Assembly: GCF_008079445.1 (NCBI RefSeq)
Contig: NZ_VRYH01000001.1
Coordinates: 310,001-374,000 of the forward strand
Direction: 5' to 3'
Length of the DNA: 64,000 nucleotides
DNA from: Aidingimonas lacisalsi
Lineage (GTDB): Bacteria > Pseudomonadota > Gammaproteobacteria > Pseudomonadales > Halomonadaceae
This document shows, in pieces, positions 26,933-37,051 of this stretch (positions are counted from its first letter, which is position 1; each line of letters begins with the position of its first letter). The notes beneath the pieces are model-generated. The model was not told the DNA's origin and did no database searches. It saw nothing but the letters and a program-made list of their open reading frames with translations. The position numbers and the translations under genes are program-made.

Positions 26933-27670
26933 ATGCCAACGCCCATTTCCCCCCATACCGACCGAAACGCCTCAGACACAGAGTCTCTCCAGGAAACCAC
27001 CGCCATCATTCAAGTGATCGAGCGGGCGGCCCTCAACCCGGACGTCGACATCGACAAGATGGAACGCCTGCTGCAGATGCAGGAACGCGTTCTGGATCGT
27101 CAGGCATTGCTGGCCTACAGCGCCGCCATGGCAGCCATGCAGACCGAACTGCCGAGCATTGCCGAGCGCGGCCAGGGCAACAACGGCGCCTATGCCACTC
27201 TGGAGGACATCGTCGATACCGTGCGTCCAATCATGAGACGGCATGGCTTTGCGGTGAGCTTTCGAATTCAGACACAGGAACGCGGCATCCAGGTGACTGG
27301 CATCCTGATGCACGAGGCTGGCCACCGTGAAGAGACCAGCATGCTGCTGCCGACCGATATCAGTGGCAACAAGAACGCCGTGCAAGCGTTTGGTTCGTCG
27401 ACCAGTTACGGCAAGCGTTATGTGCTATGTGCCTTACTCAACATCACCACCCGTGGCCAGGACGACGATGGCCAAGCGAACGCCCCGGCCAAACACGTCA
27501 CCCCCTTCCAGGCCGGACAACTCAATCAATTGCTGACGGCGTGTCCATCGACCACCCAGGAATGGTTCGCCGGCAAATATGGGGGCGCCGAGCAGGTGCC
27601 ACGAAGCGACTTCGACAAGCTGCGCGCGTCTCTGCAAAAACGGGCTTCACCGCACCGCCAATCGCACTGA
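26933..27670 (+). CDS. ERF-family single-strand annealing protein
   Basis: A 245-residue ERF recombinase that anneals complementary single strands, typical of phages and mobile elements. The conserved part runs from ERLLQMQERVLDRQALLAYS through LPSIAERGQGNNGAYATLED to AVQAFGSSTSYGKRYVLCAL at about 150-170, where GSSxxYxxRY is diagnostic. The exonuclease gene lies 59 bp downstream, completing an exonuclease-annealase pair of the lambda Exo/Bet kind. Confidence 0.9.
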   Translation: MPTPISPHTDRNASDTESLQETTAIIQVIERAALNPDVDIDKMERLLQMQERVLDRQALLAYSAAMAAMQTELPSIAERGQGNNGAYATLEDIVDTVRPIMRRHGFAVSFRIQTQERGIQVTGILMHEAGHREETSMLLPTDISGNKNAVQAFGSSTSYGKRYVLCALLNITTRGQDDDGQANAPAKHVTPFQAGQLNQLLTACPSTTQEWFAGKYGGAEQVPRSDFDKLRASLQKRASPHRQSH

Positions 27671-27729
27671 ACGACCCGCGAGGGGAATCCCCTCGCCACT
27701 ATGCCGCATCATCGACAGAGGAGATCGTC

Positions 27730-28341
27730 ATGCAGGTCCTGACACTGGAACAGGGCACGCCGGAATGGCATGCCGCCCGACTGGGCATCGTCACCATGTC
27801 CGAGCTGAAGTCCTTGCTGGTCAAGGGCAAGGGGCCAGGCGGCTTTGGCGCCGGTGCCCTCAGTTACATGCACCAACTGATCGGCGAGCGCATCACCGGC
27901 GAGCCGTCCGATACCTTCCCGGGCAATGCTCACACCCAGCGGGGACATGAGCTGGAGCCGGTAGCTCGTGAGCTCTACCACGAAGCCACCGGCCTGCCCC
28001 GCCTGGAGCAGGTCGGCATTATTCTCAACCACGGAGTGGGCTATTCACCCGATGGCCTGGTGGACAGCCACGGCCTGGTGGAAATCAAAACCAAGCTGCC
28101 CAGGTACCAGATCGAGCTGCTGCTGGCTGATGAATTGCCCCAGGAGCACATCGCTCAATGCCAGGGCGGGCTGTGGGTCAGCGAGCGGGAGTGGATCGAC
28201 TTCGTCAGCTACTGGCCGGGCATGCCACTGTTCGTGAAGCGCGCCTACCGCGACGAGGCAATGATCCGCACCATCGCTGAGCGCGTCGAGGCGTTCTACG
28301 AGGAGCTGGAGCGCCGCATGGCCATGGTCATGGCGGCGTGA
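27730..28341 (+). CDS. YqaJ-family phage-type exonuclease
   Basis: A 203-residue nuclease of the YqaJ/lambda exonuclease group with a PD-(D/E)XK core. It opens [20 protein letters not shown] (the QGTPEWHxxRxG hallmark), has [20 protein letters not shown] with the conserved glutamates, and the catalytic strand pair [20 protein letters not shown] with D and E-x-K. It would resect double-stranded ends for the ERF protein. It is 11 bp upstream of the RadC-like gene. Confidence 0.92.
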   Translation: MQVLTLEQGTPEWHAARLGIVTMSELKSLLVKGKGPGGFGAGALSYMHQLIGERITGEPSDTFPGNAHTQRGHELEPVARELYHEATGLPRLEQVGIILNHGVGYSPDGLVDSHGLVEIKTKLPRYQIELLLADELPQEHIAQCQGGLWVSEREWIDFVSYWPGMPLFVKRAYRDEAMIRTIAERVEAFYEELERRMAMVMAA

Positions 28342-28352
28342 GGAGAGAGAAC

Positions 28353-28850
28353 ATGAACCACCGCAAGCTGAGTGCCGGCGAGACCGCCGGCACCTATCGC
28401 ATCACCGACACGGTCACCGAAGCGGAGCTGCTGAGCATCGCTCAGGCCTTCGCCCGTCGACGACTGGCCCGAGGCCGCAAGCTCACCCAGCCAGCGCTGG
28501 CGTTCGAGTACCTGCAGATCCTGTTGCAGGACTACGAGCATGAGGTCTTCAGTGCCGTGTTCCTGGATAGCCAGCACCGCGTGATCAGCTTCGAGGAGTT
28601 GTTCCGCGGCACCATTGACGCCGCCAACGTCTATCCTCGGGAAGTGGTCAAGCAGGCACTGGCACACAACGCCGCCGCCGTGATCCTGGCCCACAACCAC
28701 CCCTCGGGCGATCCCGAGCCCAGCGATGCCGACCGACGCATCACCCAGCGGCTAAAGGAAGCGCTGGGGCTTGTGGAGATACGGGTCATTGATCACATCG
28801 TGGTTGGTAGCGAAGAATGTGAGTCCTTTGCAGAGCTCGGGTATCTGTGA
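28353..28850 (+). CDS. RadC-like JAB-domain protein
   Basis: A 165-residue JAB/MPN-domain protein of the RadC family. The metal motif is [20 protein letters not shown] (HxH...D) and the upstream strand is [20 protein letters not shown]. It lacks the N-terminal helix-hairpin-helix of chromosomal RadC, as in the short versions carried by mobile elements. Chosen start is ATG at 28353 after GGAGAGAG; a GTG five codons upstream is possible. Despite its name, a repair role is not established. Confidence 0.92.
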   Translation: MNHRKLSAGETAGTYRITDTVTEAELLSIAQAFARRRLARGRKLTQPALAFEYLQILLQDYEHEVFSAVFLDSQHRVISFEELFRGTIDAANVYPREVVKQALAHNAAAVILAHNHPSGDPEPSDADRRITQRLKEALGLVEIRVIDHIVVGSEECESFAELGYL

Positions 28851-28869
28851 CGGGGGGTCACGACATAAC

Positions 28870-28900
28870 GCCGGTGCCACTCCGTTGGGGTGGCACCGGC
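28870..28900 (+). terminator. Hairpin closing the recombination module
   Basis: An 11-bp stem GCCGGTGCCAC/GTGGCACCGGC (28870-28880, 28890-28900), 20 bp after the RadC-like gene. The stop of the convergent defence gene is at 28997. Confidence 0.8.
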
Positions 28901-28996
28901 TATTCACAACTCATTTCTTTTCTTACAGCTGGCTGCTAACGGCCAAAAGCGGTCATTAAGCGTCTACAAAATCAGGGCCCGCTCAGACAACATTCA

Positions 28997-31900
28997 CTAC
29001 GGTGACTTTTGGGGCTGATAATGCCGGACAGACCCATCCTCGTTGATCAAGTGTTCATCCCTCGCTGCCTCCACGGAACGGACAAACCAAAACCAGCAAT
29101 CCTCACGACCGTGAGGTGCAGCTTCAATCATATGAAGAACCTCCTCGCGCGAGTAACCTCTTAGCATATCCGAGACGTGACGCAAGTGATGAAGCTTAGT
29201 CGGGCACTCTAGTACGCGCGCCAGAAGTTCCTCATGCACGGCGCAGTGCATGGGATTCGCCGTAGCGGCCAACCGATAGAGCAAGCTTTCTTGATCAATG
29301 TCGCCCGATCTAATGCAGCGTTGGAGTGCCTTGACAGGAAACAGGTCGAAGCTATCGGAGAACACTTGTGGAATGAGTGCAGCGAGGGCAGGCACCCTAA
29401 GCATGCGATCCAGCAGCGGAGCGCTGTAGGAAGCAGTTCCCTTCAACTCCTTAAGTACCGCTGCCGCGTACTCGTCGTCGAGATGATGCACGACGTAGTC
29501 GATGGCTAGCTCCGGCGAACGGGACAGTAACTCTGGAGTGAAGTGGTCCTCCCAACTGTTCTTCATACTTTGGCGCACGACCCATTCAGAAAAGGGATGT
29601 TCGACACCATCGGCCGTTTTCACGCCTAGTTCAGCACCACTTCTCTTTTGCCAGTCCTCGTAAATTAGAAGGGCTTGGCGGAGGTGGTAAGCCGGGAGAG
29701 CGTCGGGCTGCTTTTCGATAAATCTTACAATGTGAGGAACCCCCTCGGGGTAGACTCGCGCAATAGCGTTGAACAAATCCTCTGTCACCTTCGGCCACAT
29801 GGGGCTCCCTATCCGCCGCCAGATTTCATCGATGAGCGTTTCAGGTGCACTCGAAAGCCAGCGCATGTTGGCAAGTACGGGGATGTGGTGGATACCCGCG
29901 AAGGACGAAGGCAATTGTTCGATCATTTCCGGCAGCAGGGCCTCGCCGTGACGCGCGATTAGTACTCGCCATCCTGCCTCTTCATGACCTGCGGCGATCC
30001 AGGCCCGCGCTGTCTTGTCATCAACCTCAAGCGAGAGCTCCTCGGCGAGTTTGTGATGATGAGAGGCCCCGGTTGCTAAAGCCACACGCTGATAGCGGGC
30101 TACCCAGGGTGAGCCGCGTTCGACGATAGCAAAGCCGAGCAGTTCTTGCGCGCGAGGCCCCATGGAAGGGAACTGGGTAAGCAATAGACCGAACTCGTCG
30201 TCATCACCGCAGCCAACGAGCACTCGGTTGAGTTCGAATGTGGCGCCGAAATTCTGCCCTACAATGGATTCGACCAAGCGTTCGTATTCTTCAGCGATGA
30301 ACCGAGCCAGCCTCCTGTTGCCGCGTCTTGCTGCGGCGGCCCGAAGCATCCAAGCGCGCGAAGCGATGACAGTGTCGAGATGCGGTCGAACCCACTGCGG
30401 TACATCGCCACAACAGCCAAGCGCGGTTGCGGCCGCCTCGGCATAACTTATCCGGCCGTCTGCCGCAACCTGCTCTAGCCAAAGGCTCCACTCTGGCCCT
30501 CCACCTTGGGCGATTGCATCGAGGACGAGACTGCTATTCGGTGACCCTAGCCAGTCGGCGAGCGTAGCCCGTTGCGCGTACAGGGCGTTTGGGCTTAGGG
30601 CCCGCTTCCACTCAGACGGGTACAAGTTGGATCGGCCTAGTTCGGCGAGCACCTCCAGAGCGGGGCGAAGAAGTTCCAGGCGCTCTCCTTCCAGCGCAGC
30701 AAGGGCAGCGCGACTGCGCACAGCTAAGCGAGGATCTTCCAGCGAGAGGGAGAGCGCTTGTATTAGGGCGGGTGTGGGGCGTTCTGCATCGCGGCTTGCA
30801 TCGAGTGTGGCGGCCAGCACCATATCTTCCCTGACCGTTGCGTTTACGTCGCTCTCTGCAGCGCGTCCACCCGCCTGGATAGCCAAGGCATAGCTCTCGC
30901 GCGTCCAGAGCGAGTCTAATGCGCGCTCAGCGGCAGCGTCGCCCAGTAGACCGCGTCCTGTGAGCCAGCTCCAGTAAAGGTCGTGGACGGGTACTGCTTG
31001 ACCGCCACGTTCGAGAATCGTACCAAGGCTCCTTAGCAGCCAGGCTGGATCGGTAAGGCCCACCTTAGTTGCGCGAGTTTGAAGCTCATGCGTAAGACGA
31101 CCAAAAGACCGCGTTCCCGCCAGCGAGAGGTCAGCCACAGCTCCGGCGAGTACTTCTGTGAAGCGTTCGGGCAGCCCGCGCATAAGGTGCTCGTGGAACT
31201 GTCGCAAGAGGTCGCCGGTCGTAGCAGACCGCGCGTCCGATAGAACGTGGATGGCCAGAAGAAGAGGCAGGCGCAGGAGGTCAATCACCGAGCTAGGCGG
31301 TAGCGTTTCGCCTGGCGTTGCTGCTGCTACTGCACGTGCAACTCGGTCGGGTGGAAGCAGGTCGAGTGCCCAATGCTTCAGGGCGCCATCGTCGATGTCA
31401 GCCAGCTTAGCCGTCGCAACTAAGCGTGCGCTTCGCAGAGCGCGCAGCGCACGTCGCTTCTCCCCGGCCTGTGCGGCGCCCGCGAAATCGGACCAGCTGT
31501 CGACGAAAACGCAGATTCGAGGGTCTTGAAACAAAGTGGTTAATGCGACTCCCGGCGCCGCCTCGGTGATCATTTCTTCTAGGTCGCGCCAGGATGTCGC
31601 CTGTCCGGCCGGTAGATAAAGCGGAATGATCGTACCGGCTGCGAGCAGCTCTTTTGCTGAGTTCCAGAGGGCATGAGTCTTGCCTGAGCCGGGCTGGCTG
31701 ACGATGAGGTGTTTTTTTTCCGAGAACCCAATGAGATCCGATATTGAAGCGCTCGCTGGAGCCCTGTCGTATATAATCTCGGTAAGACGTGGCCCCGCTG
31801 AGAAAGCGTCCAGAAGTGCGTCCCGGGCTACAACCTTGGCTGCCGGGAGTAGCCGGTCGATCGACGGTGGCGTGCCAGTCTCAATCAACGACTCCGCCAA

Positions 31901-32773
31901 GTTGCGCAACTCGTCAATGGACAGAGTGGTACTAGGCCGCGCGGCGCGCTCACTCAATAAGTCCACGGCGACGCTGGACGGAACATCGATTGATGTCGCG
32001 CGCTCTAGGCAATCCTGAAGTTGAACTCCGTTTAAGCGACGTGGAGCCGGCCCGAGCACACACGCAACGACTTCACGGAACACGGTATCGTAGGAGCGAC
32101 GAGCCATGTCTACTGTCGCTTGATACTCGTCTCGGCGAGTGACTAGTGTTCGCCGGTTGCCCTCTTCAAGATAGCCCCAATCCTGCGCGCCGCATGCAAA
32201 GACCACAGAACTGAGAAGCTCAGCCCTTAGCTTTTCGGTTGGGCTACTGGCGACAAAAGTGCGCAGCTCATCAGATAACGTGCGCTGAAGAAGTGCTGCG
32301 CGTAGCTCCTCAACATCCCCTCCGGAAGCGGCAGTTTCCCAAGCAATCAGGCCGGCCTCTCCGGAAGGCAACGCATTCTTTCGCTCCTTTCCGATATCCG
32401 ATGTTGTCAGAAACACGAGCCTTGCTTCACGACCCGGGTTACAGACACGTAGCCGATGCAGGGCTTCGATAGCCTCTAGCACATCTGGCGAGTTCAGCGT
32501 TACCGCCCCTGAATCGCTAGTGTCTTTTACCTGAGTGGCTTTCAGCACTTCATCGCCCATATCCGGCTCGCGGAGAAGCTCGGTAAAGTCCTCGGCCACT
32601 TCTAAGTAGAGTTCATCGCCTGTCCCCAGCAGCGCCAACCACGCGGCGGCCGAGGCGTGGAGCTGGTAGACATAGCCACGAAGAGCCGCAGTTGCCTGTC
32701 GGCTCACGTCTTCTGGGGGAACGTTCCAAACCTGAGAAGGGTCTCCGAAGACAGAAACGGGCGTGTTCGACAT
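28997..32773 (-). CDS. Avs-like STAND NTPase with Cap4/DUF4297-like nuclease head
   Basis: A 1258-residue predicted defence protein. Residues 27-100 read ALRGYVYQLHASAAAWLALL, LYLEVAEDF and KATQVKDTSD, the GxxYQ...E-x-K arrangement (E58/E61, Q81-K83) of DUF4297/Cap4-type PD-(D/E)XK endonucleases. A P-loop LIVSQPGSGKTHALW has the lysine at 365, with a Walker B-like RICVFVDSWSDF about 70 residues later, and a STAND/NACHT-type middle. The last 600 residues are helical repeats, suited to sensing a ligand. This order (nuclease, NTPase, repeat sensor) is that of antiviral STAND (Avs) proteins. It is a lone gene on the minus strand, 206 bp from the helicase operon. The subtype and trigger cannot be told. 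Confidence 0.65.
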   Translation of the reverse strand: MSNTPVSVFGDPSQVWNVPPEDVSRQATAALRGYVYQLHASAAAWLALLGTGDELYLEVAEDFTELLREPDMGDEVLKATQVKDTSDSGAVTLNSPDVLEAIEALHRLRVCNPGREARLVFLTTSDIGKERKNALPSGEAGLIAWETAASGGDVEELRAALLQRTLSDELRTFVASSPTEKLRAELLSSVVFACGAQDWGYLEEGNRRTLVTRRDEYQATVDMARRSYDTVFREVVACVLGPAPRRLNGVQLQDCLERATSIDVPSSVAVDLLSERAARPSTTLSIDELRNLAESLIETGTPPSIDRLLPAAKVVARDALLDAFSAGPRLTEIIYDRAPASASISDLIGFSEKKHLIVSQPGSGKTHALWNSAKELLAAGTIIPLYLPAGQATSWRDLEEMITEAAPGVALTTLFQDPRICVFVDSWSDFAGAAQAGEKRRALRALRSARLVATAKLADIDDGALKHWALDLLPPDRVARAVAAATPGETLPPSSVIDLLRLPLLLAIHVLSDARSATTGDLLRQFHEHLMRGLPERFTEVLAGAVADLSLAGTRSFGRLTHELQTRATKVGLTDPAWLLRSLGTILERGGQAVPVHDLYWSWLTGRGLLGDAAAERALDSLWTRESYALAIQAGGRAAESDVNATVREDMVLAATLDASRDAERPTPALIQALSLSLEDPRLAVRSRAALAALEGERLELLRPALEVLAELGRSNLYPSEWKRALSPNALYAQRATLADWLGSPNSSLVLDAIAQGGGPEWSLWLEQVAADGRISYAEAAATALGCCGDVPQWVRPHLDTVIASRAWMLRAAAARRGNRRLARFIAEEYERLVESIVGQNFGATFELNRVLVGCGDDDEFGLLLTQFPSMGPRAQELLGFAIVERGSPWVARYQRVALATGASHHHKLAEELSLEVDDKTARAWIAAGHEEAGWRVLIARHGEALLPEMIEQLPSSFAGIHHIPVLANMRWLSSAPETLIDEIWRRIGSPMWPKVTEDLFNAIARVYPEGVPHIVRFIEKQPDALPAYHLRQALLIYEDWQKRSGAELGVKTADGVEHPFSEWVVRQSMKNSWEDHFTPELLSRSPELAIDYVVHHLDDEYAAAVLKELKGTASYSAPLLDRMLRVPALAALIPQVFSDSFDLFPVKALQRCIRSGDIDQESLLYRLAATANPMHCAVHEELLARVLECPTKLHHLRHVSDMLRGYSREEVLHMIEAAPHGREDCWFWFVRSVEAARDEHLINEDGSVRHYQPQKSP

Positions 32774-32979
32774 GGGTTTGACTCTGGCGAAAGCAGCGGC
32801 ATAGCCGGACGCTGCACTGTATCGAAGTGGGGCTAGATACTAAACCAATACCCGCTCACAACTTCGCTTTGCAATTCACAGGTAATATCCACCATTTGTG
32901 TAATGCACGATTAGGCTCTCTTCGGTATGACTATCGACAGCAAGCACCGGGGACCCGTCAGTTTTGGATGTATCAGTAA

Positions 32980-35900
32980 TCAATCGAGCCCCTCCAGAAC
33001 ACGCCAAACTTTACGGTAAACGTCTGCATCTGCATTCCCGTACGCTGCCCTCCATTCAATCTCACTCAAATCTCTGAGCCGAGAACGCACACTCGCGATT
33101 GGACCGGAGGCAAGATCGGGCTGATTATCTGCGATGCTTAGGGCGGCCGAACGGGGGATGCCAAGGAGTCGGAGGGTGATGGCTTCGTCGCTGTTCACTC
33201 CATAAAAGACTTGGGAGGGTAGGTTGCGGACCTCCTCCAAGCGATCTTCTGGCAATTCGCTACCGGTGATGGCAAGGAGTGCGCCAAGCCCCCAAGCTGT
33301 AGTCTGCGTCAGTTTGCTGGACAGGTTCTGTCCGCACTGAGTCACGGCGTCAACATAGGAATTCCCATCCATGAAGTAATTTCGCGCAATGGATTCGACG
33401 GACACGCCGTTGACCCAATCCTTCAGTATGCATGCGAGTTTATCGCCATTAGTCTTGTTGCTGCCGAGGATATCTTTGAGGTTTTCTCTCAGTTCAGGGA
33501 TGTTCAGGAGAACCCCCATCATTGCCGGAAGGCTGGTGTCGCCGTCGGCGAACAGGGTTGAGTGGTCCCAGGAGTCTGCAGTGATACCAGACTCCCGTGA
33601 TTGCGCCATGGCGCCGCGAATGCTTTGCAGAGAGAAGCCGGTGCTATCAACCAACCCAAGAGGTTGATTCGGTTGGCAAATGTACTCAGCGTAAGAACGG
33701 ACGCCAATTAGTAGTGAACGGGCTTGGTGAGGCTTCTGAGCTCGCAATTTTGCGAAGCCGTACGTGTTGCGAAGAACCTGTTCGACTTCGTCGCTAAAGG
33801 TTTCGGGTTTGCCCATCTGCTGATAGGTGTGTGCTAGGTACTGCAAGAATGACGACCATTCAGGGTGGTAGTAGACGATTCTCCCCAGATCTGAAAGCAG
33901 ATCCTCTGCTTCTTCAGCCATTTGGATGAGTGCGGAATTCAAATCACCTGACTTCTGATTGATAAAAGACCGTAGGGCAGTCGTTCGGTCCTCTGATTCA
34001 GAGGCCAACGCTACTACGCCAAGGTCACCTTGCCCAATGCGGCCGGCACGGCCAGCAATGTTCCAAAAGTCCTCAGGTGGCATATCCACGCCATAGGGGT
34101 ATTGATGGCTGGCCATGACAACGCCAGAAACCGGGAAGTTGACCCCTTGAGCGATGGTGGTTGTTGCGACGAGGAAACGTAGCTCTTCGTGTTCGAAAAG
34201 CCATTCCATGAGCGTACGCACCTCATCGGATAAGCCAGCGTGGTGGACACCCACGCCATGGCTGATCATATTAATCAGCGGGAATTCTTTGCCATATTCT
34301 AGCCTCAGGAAGTCTTGGACTAGCTTAATGCGAGCACTCGCAGGTTGGAGGTTGCGTTCCAGTGTTAGTGTTTCAGCCAAAGACCATACCCAACGGGGTT
34401 GCGTGTGCATGACGATAACGGGGCCGCGCTGCTGCAATTCCTGGGCGGAAATAGCCGCGACCATCGCAGGGGTCGATGCCTTGCTATAAGTGCTGGCGAT
34501 ATCGTGATTGGTGCCCAGTTGAATCGGATCGTCTACCGCTAGGGTCCGGCGTGTAGTGTGGACGGATTCCAGCTCCACCGAGTAGTCATAGCTCTTTCCA
34601 CGGATGTGATCGCCCTGTTTCAGGTTAGCAATGCCGATGACGCGATCGTTGGGCTGCCAATCGACGCTGAAGCTGATGTCATCCGAGCTTTGATCGCCAA
34701 GCCAACGGGCGACTTCGCGAGCGTTGGTGATGAAGGGGGTGAGCAGCAAGAACTGGGCATTCTCACATTCGCTGTTGATAGTGGCTAACAAGAGCTCAAG
34801 CTTTAGCCCGCGAGTAGGGCTCTGAAGGTTATGCGCTTCATCAACCACAACGAGCGTCAGGGGCCGTCCAATTTCCCTTTCCCAGCCTTGACGAAGCATG
34901 AGATCGAGCTTCTCGGGTGTTGTCACCAGTACCCGGAATTCCTTGCCATCATCACGTTGAGTGAGGAGTTCAATCTCTACGTTGTCGACTTCGAGAGCAG
35001 GGCTGACTTCCTCAACGACCACGCCGAGCTGTTCGAAGTCTCGTCGCAGTTGGCGGGCTACCTGATTGACGAGTGTGCGCGTGGGAGCCAGGTAAGCAAC
35101 CCAGCCGCGTTCATGGTCGAACTGGTTAATGGCTTGCAGTATGCGGAATTGGGCGATCAGTGTCTTTCCGCTGGAGGTCGGCAAACTGACAACCACCGCG
35201 CGACGGCTGGACCCCAAAAGACCTTGTTCGGACAGGGCCCGTCGTTGGGGTGGGAGGACGTCGAAGAGTGCGCGATCACCACGCCCTTTGCTGACGAGGG
35301 TCTCTACGAATTTTGTGACTCGGGAGTTGACGGCCCGCGTGACTGTCCAGATGGAGTTGTGCGCCATCTGAGCCGCGCATACCTCCAGAAGGCGAGCTAC
35401 GGGGTCAAGGTCAACTAGTTGGACGTCTTCGCAGACGGCAAAGACACGGTCGAAATGCATATCCAATAGTTGCTGGATCTGGAAGCTACCGTCGGCTTTG
35501 CCACTGGTGATGAATTCAGCGAAGATTTCTGCAGCCTTGGCCAAGTGGTAGAGGCCAATCAGTTCAAGGGCATTAACCTTGCCGGTTCCATCGGGCAGGC
35601 TGGCGAGGTGTTCAGCTTCGAAGTCGGCTTGCGCTGCACGCAAATCGCTAATGCGTTGCAGTACAGTGTCTCGATCATCCCAGCCCCTCTTGCGGATGAG
35701 GCGTAGCCATATGTCTATGATGGTGCTCCAAGTCCGGATGCGCCAATCATCGGAGTTCAGGCCTAGCTGCGGCCACTCGATTGTGTTGAGCCAGCGGCTT
35801 GCATCTGCTCCGCGCTCACCGAGGACAGCCATACAGGCCGCGCGCAGGATGGTACGACCGCTATCGACGTCGTCGCCAAACGAAAGGTGCTTCCAGAATC

Positions 35901-36138
35901 GGAATCCGTCAGCTGCAGCGCTTCGCAGGTCACTGATTTCGTCGCTTTCCCAGTCGAAAGGTCTGGTAGCGATGATATCGATGACGACCAGCTCCATCGA
36001 CTCAGCGCCACGCTTGAGAAGGTTCCAATCCCACTCTTGCTTGGGTTGGTTCAGCTGAGATTGAACATGGACAGCTGAAGCGACCTTGCCACACTCTTCG
36101 CGAAGGTCTGCGAGTGAATCGAGCAACCAATGGCTCAT
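32980..36138 (-). CDS. hamB: Hachiman-like Ski2-type helicase HamB
   Basis: A 1052-residue superfamily 2 helicase. Walker A is LPTSSGKTLIAQ (K325), Walker B VVVDEAHNLQ with DEAH at 433-436, and motifs V-VI are TTIAQGVNFPVSGVVM and FWNIAGRAGRIGQGDLG, all of the Ski2/Brr2 class. About 300 residues of helical N-terminus precede the motor. It overlaps the small nuclease gene by 4 bp. Such a pair, with the nuclease first, is the layout of Hachiman (HamA-HamB), in which HamB senses DNA damage or phage intermediates and releases HamA. AbpAB-type pairs are an alternative. Confidence 0.7.
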   Translation of the reverse strand: MSHWLLDSLADLREECGKVASAVHVQSQLNQPKQEWDWNLLKRGAESMELVVIDIIATRPFDWESDEISDLRSAAADGFRFWKHLSFGDDVDSGRTILRAACMAVLGERGADASRWLNTIEWPQLGLNSDDWRIRTWSTIIDIWLRLIRKRGWDDRDTVLQRISDLRAAQADFEAEHLASLPDGTGKVNALELIGLYHLAKAAEIFAEFITSGKADGSFQIQQLLDMHFDRVFAVCEDVQLVDLDPVARLLEVCAAQMAHNSIWTVTRAVNSRVTKFVETLVSKGRGDRALFDVLPPQRRALSEQGLLGSSRRAVVVSLPTSSGKTLIAQFRILQAINQFDHERGWVAYLAPTRTLVNQVARQLRRDFEQLGVVVEEVSPALEVDNVEIELLTQRDDGKEFRVLVTTPEKLDLMLRQGWEREIGRPLTLVVVDEAHNLQSPTRGLKLELLLATINSECENAQFLLLTPFITNAREVARWLGDQSSDDISFSVDWQPNDRVIGIANLKQGDHIRGKSYDYSVELESVHTTRRTLAVDDPIQLGTNHDIASTYSKASTPAMVAAISAQELQQRGPVIVMHTQPRWVWSLAETLTLERNLQPASARIKLVQDFLRLEYGKEFPLINMISHGVGVHHAGLSDEVRTLMEWLFEHEELRFLVATTTIAQGVNFPVSGVVMASHQYPYGVDMPPEDFWNIAGRAGRIGQGDLGVVALASESEDRTTALRSFINQKSGDLNSALIQMAEEAEDLLSDLGRIVYYHPEWSSFLQYLAHTYQQMGKPETFSDEVEQVLRNTYGFAKLRAQKPHQARSLLIGVRSYAEYICQPNQPLGLVDSTGFSLQSIRGAMAQSRESGITADSWDHSTLFADGDTSLPAMMGVLLNIPELRENLKDILGSNKTNGDKLACILKDWVNGVSVESIARNYFMDGNSYVDAVTQCGQNLSSKLTQTTAWGLGALLAITGSELPEDRLEEVRNLPSQVFYGVNSDEAITLRLLGIPRSAALSIADNQPDLASGPIASVRSRLRDLSEIEWRAAYGNADADVYRKVWRVLEGLD

Positions 36139-36929
36139 GATTCACCCCCTTTAATGCGTGTGGGTAGGCTGATAATTGAACAAGGAAGGTGCAGGGCCTT
36201 CAAGCGGCAAGCGGTCGGCATTTCGAGCCGGTCAGCGAGATTAGAGCCACGAGAACTGAGGTCTTTAGGGTTGGGCTCCGTGTCACGAATGAGGATCCCG
36301 AACAGGACGATAGCCTTGTTGCCAGAATCTAGAAGACGCTTCACCGCATGATCAAAGTCTGGCTCATGTGGAGTGCCTTTACAGCGTGGAAAGAGCCAGC
36401 GAAGTAGCGTATGAAGGAGGCTTAAGTCATCAGCCAACTTGTCGAGTTGATTGGTCATGCCGCTACGGCCATGCATGACCTGTGGTGGGTTATCGGCCTC
36501 GCTGGAACACTTGACTTCACCTAGAGCAAGAAGAGCGCCGTCCTTATCTTCCGTCAAGCCAACGAGGTCAGCACCTGGTAGGCTTGCCATTGGAGTGCGT
36601 TTGTCCCGTTCGGAATTCCAGGGCCATTTGACGTCATGTTCTTGGCTGAGATGGACTTCGGCGAGCGCTTCACCGATGGCCCAGTCTCGTTCTTCCTCCG
36701 GTGCGGCATCCAACATAGCCTGTAGGCTTTCCTGCTGGAAGCCAGTGCTTGCGAGCCCCCGAAGATGTGCTTCAAAATCAGTTGAACTCTCCTCATCATG
36801 GACCCGAGAGGCTACTTCTGTAGTCAGGAACTGATCGAACGTATCTCCATCGTTCATCTGGACGCCGGTCCATGATACCTGGCGGTCCTGATCTGCGTAG
36901 CACTCTGAGATGAAATATGGTTTCACCAT
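36135..36929 (-). CDS. hamA: Hachiman-like HamA nuclease (DUF1837-type)
   Basis: A 264-residue protein from the ATG at 36929 (MVKPYFISECYADQDRQ). The catalytic PD-(D/E)XK pattern is visible as LPGADLVGLTEDKDGALLAL with D121, then GEVKCSS with E138 and K140. The rest is a DUF1837-like frame with NQLDKLADDLSLLHTLLRWL. It is the first gene of the pair and overlaps the helicase start by 4 bp. The active enzyme would degrade DNA when released by the helicase. Function is inferred from architecture and from the partner helicase. Confidence 0.65.
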   Translation of the reverse strand: MVKPYFISECYADQDRQVSWTGVQMNDGDTFDQFLTTEVASRVHDEESSTDFEAHLRGLASTGFQQESLQAMLDAAPEEERDWAIGEALAEVHLSQEHDVKWPWNSERDKRTPMASLPGADLVGLTEDKDGALLALGEVKCSSEADNPPQVMHGRSGMTNQLDKLADDLSLLHTLLRWLFPRCKGTPHEPDFDHAVKRLLDSGNKAIVLFGILIRDTEPNPKDLSSRGSNLADRLEMPTACRLKALHLPCSIISLPTRIKGGES

Positions 36930-37051
36930 TCTCAATTAATCTCTCTCGGGGATACGAATATCAGATTCGCATTAATGTCAACAACTTCTCAACTGACGTA
37001 CGGCTTGCCAACCAAATTCCTGTAAGCATCCAACATGGCCGCTTCGGGTCG
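36930..37051. promoter_or_regulatory. Promoter region of the hamA-hamB pair
   Basis: On the minus strand a TTGACA is at about 36979-36974, followed by TATTCG 15 nt on, and a small dyad CGAAT-N5-ATTCG (36955-36969) overlaps the spacing. This is a weak promoter/operator candidate; only the TTGACA is convincing. Confidence 0.35.
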
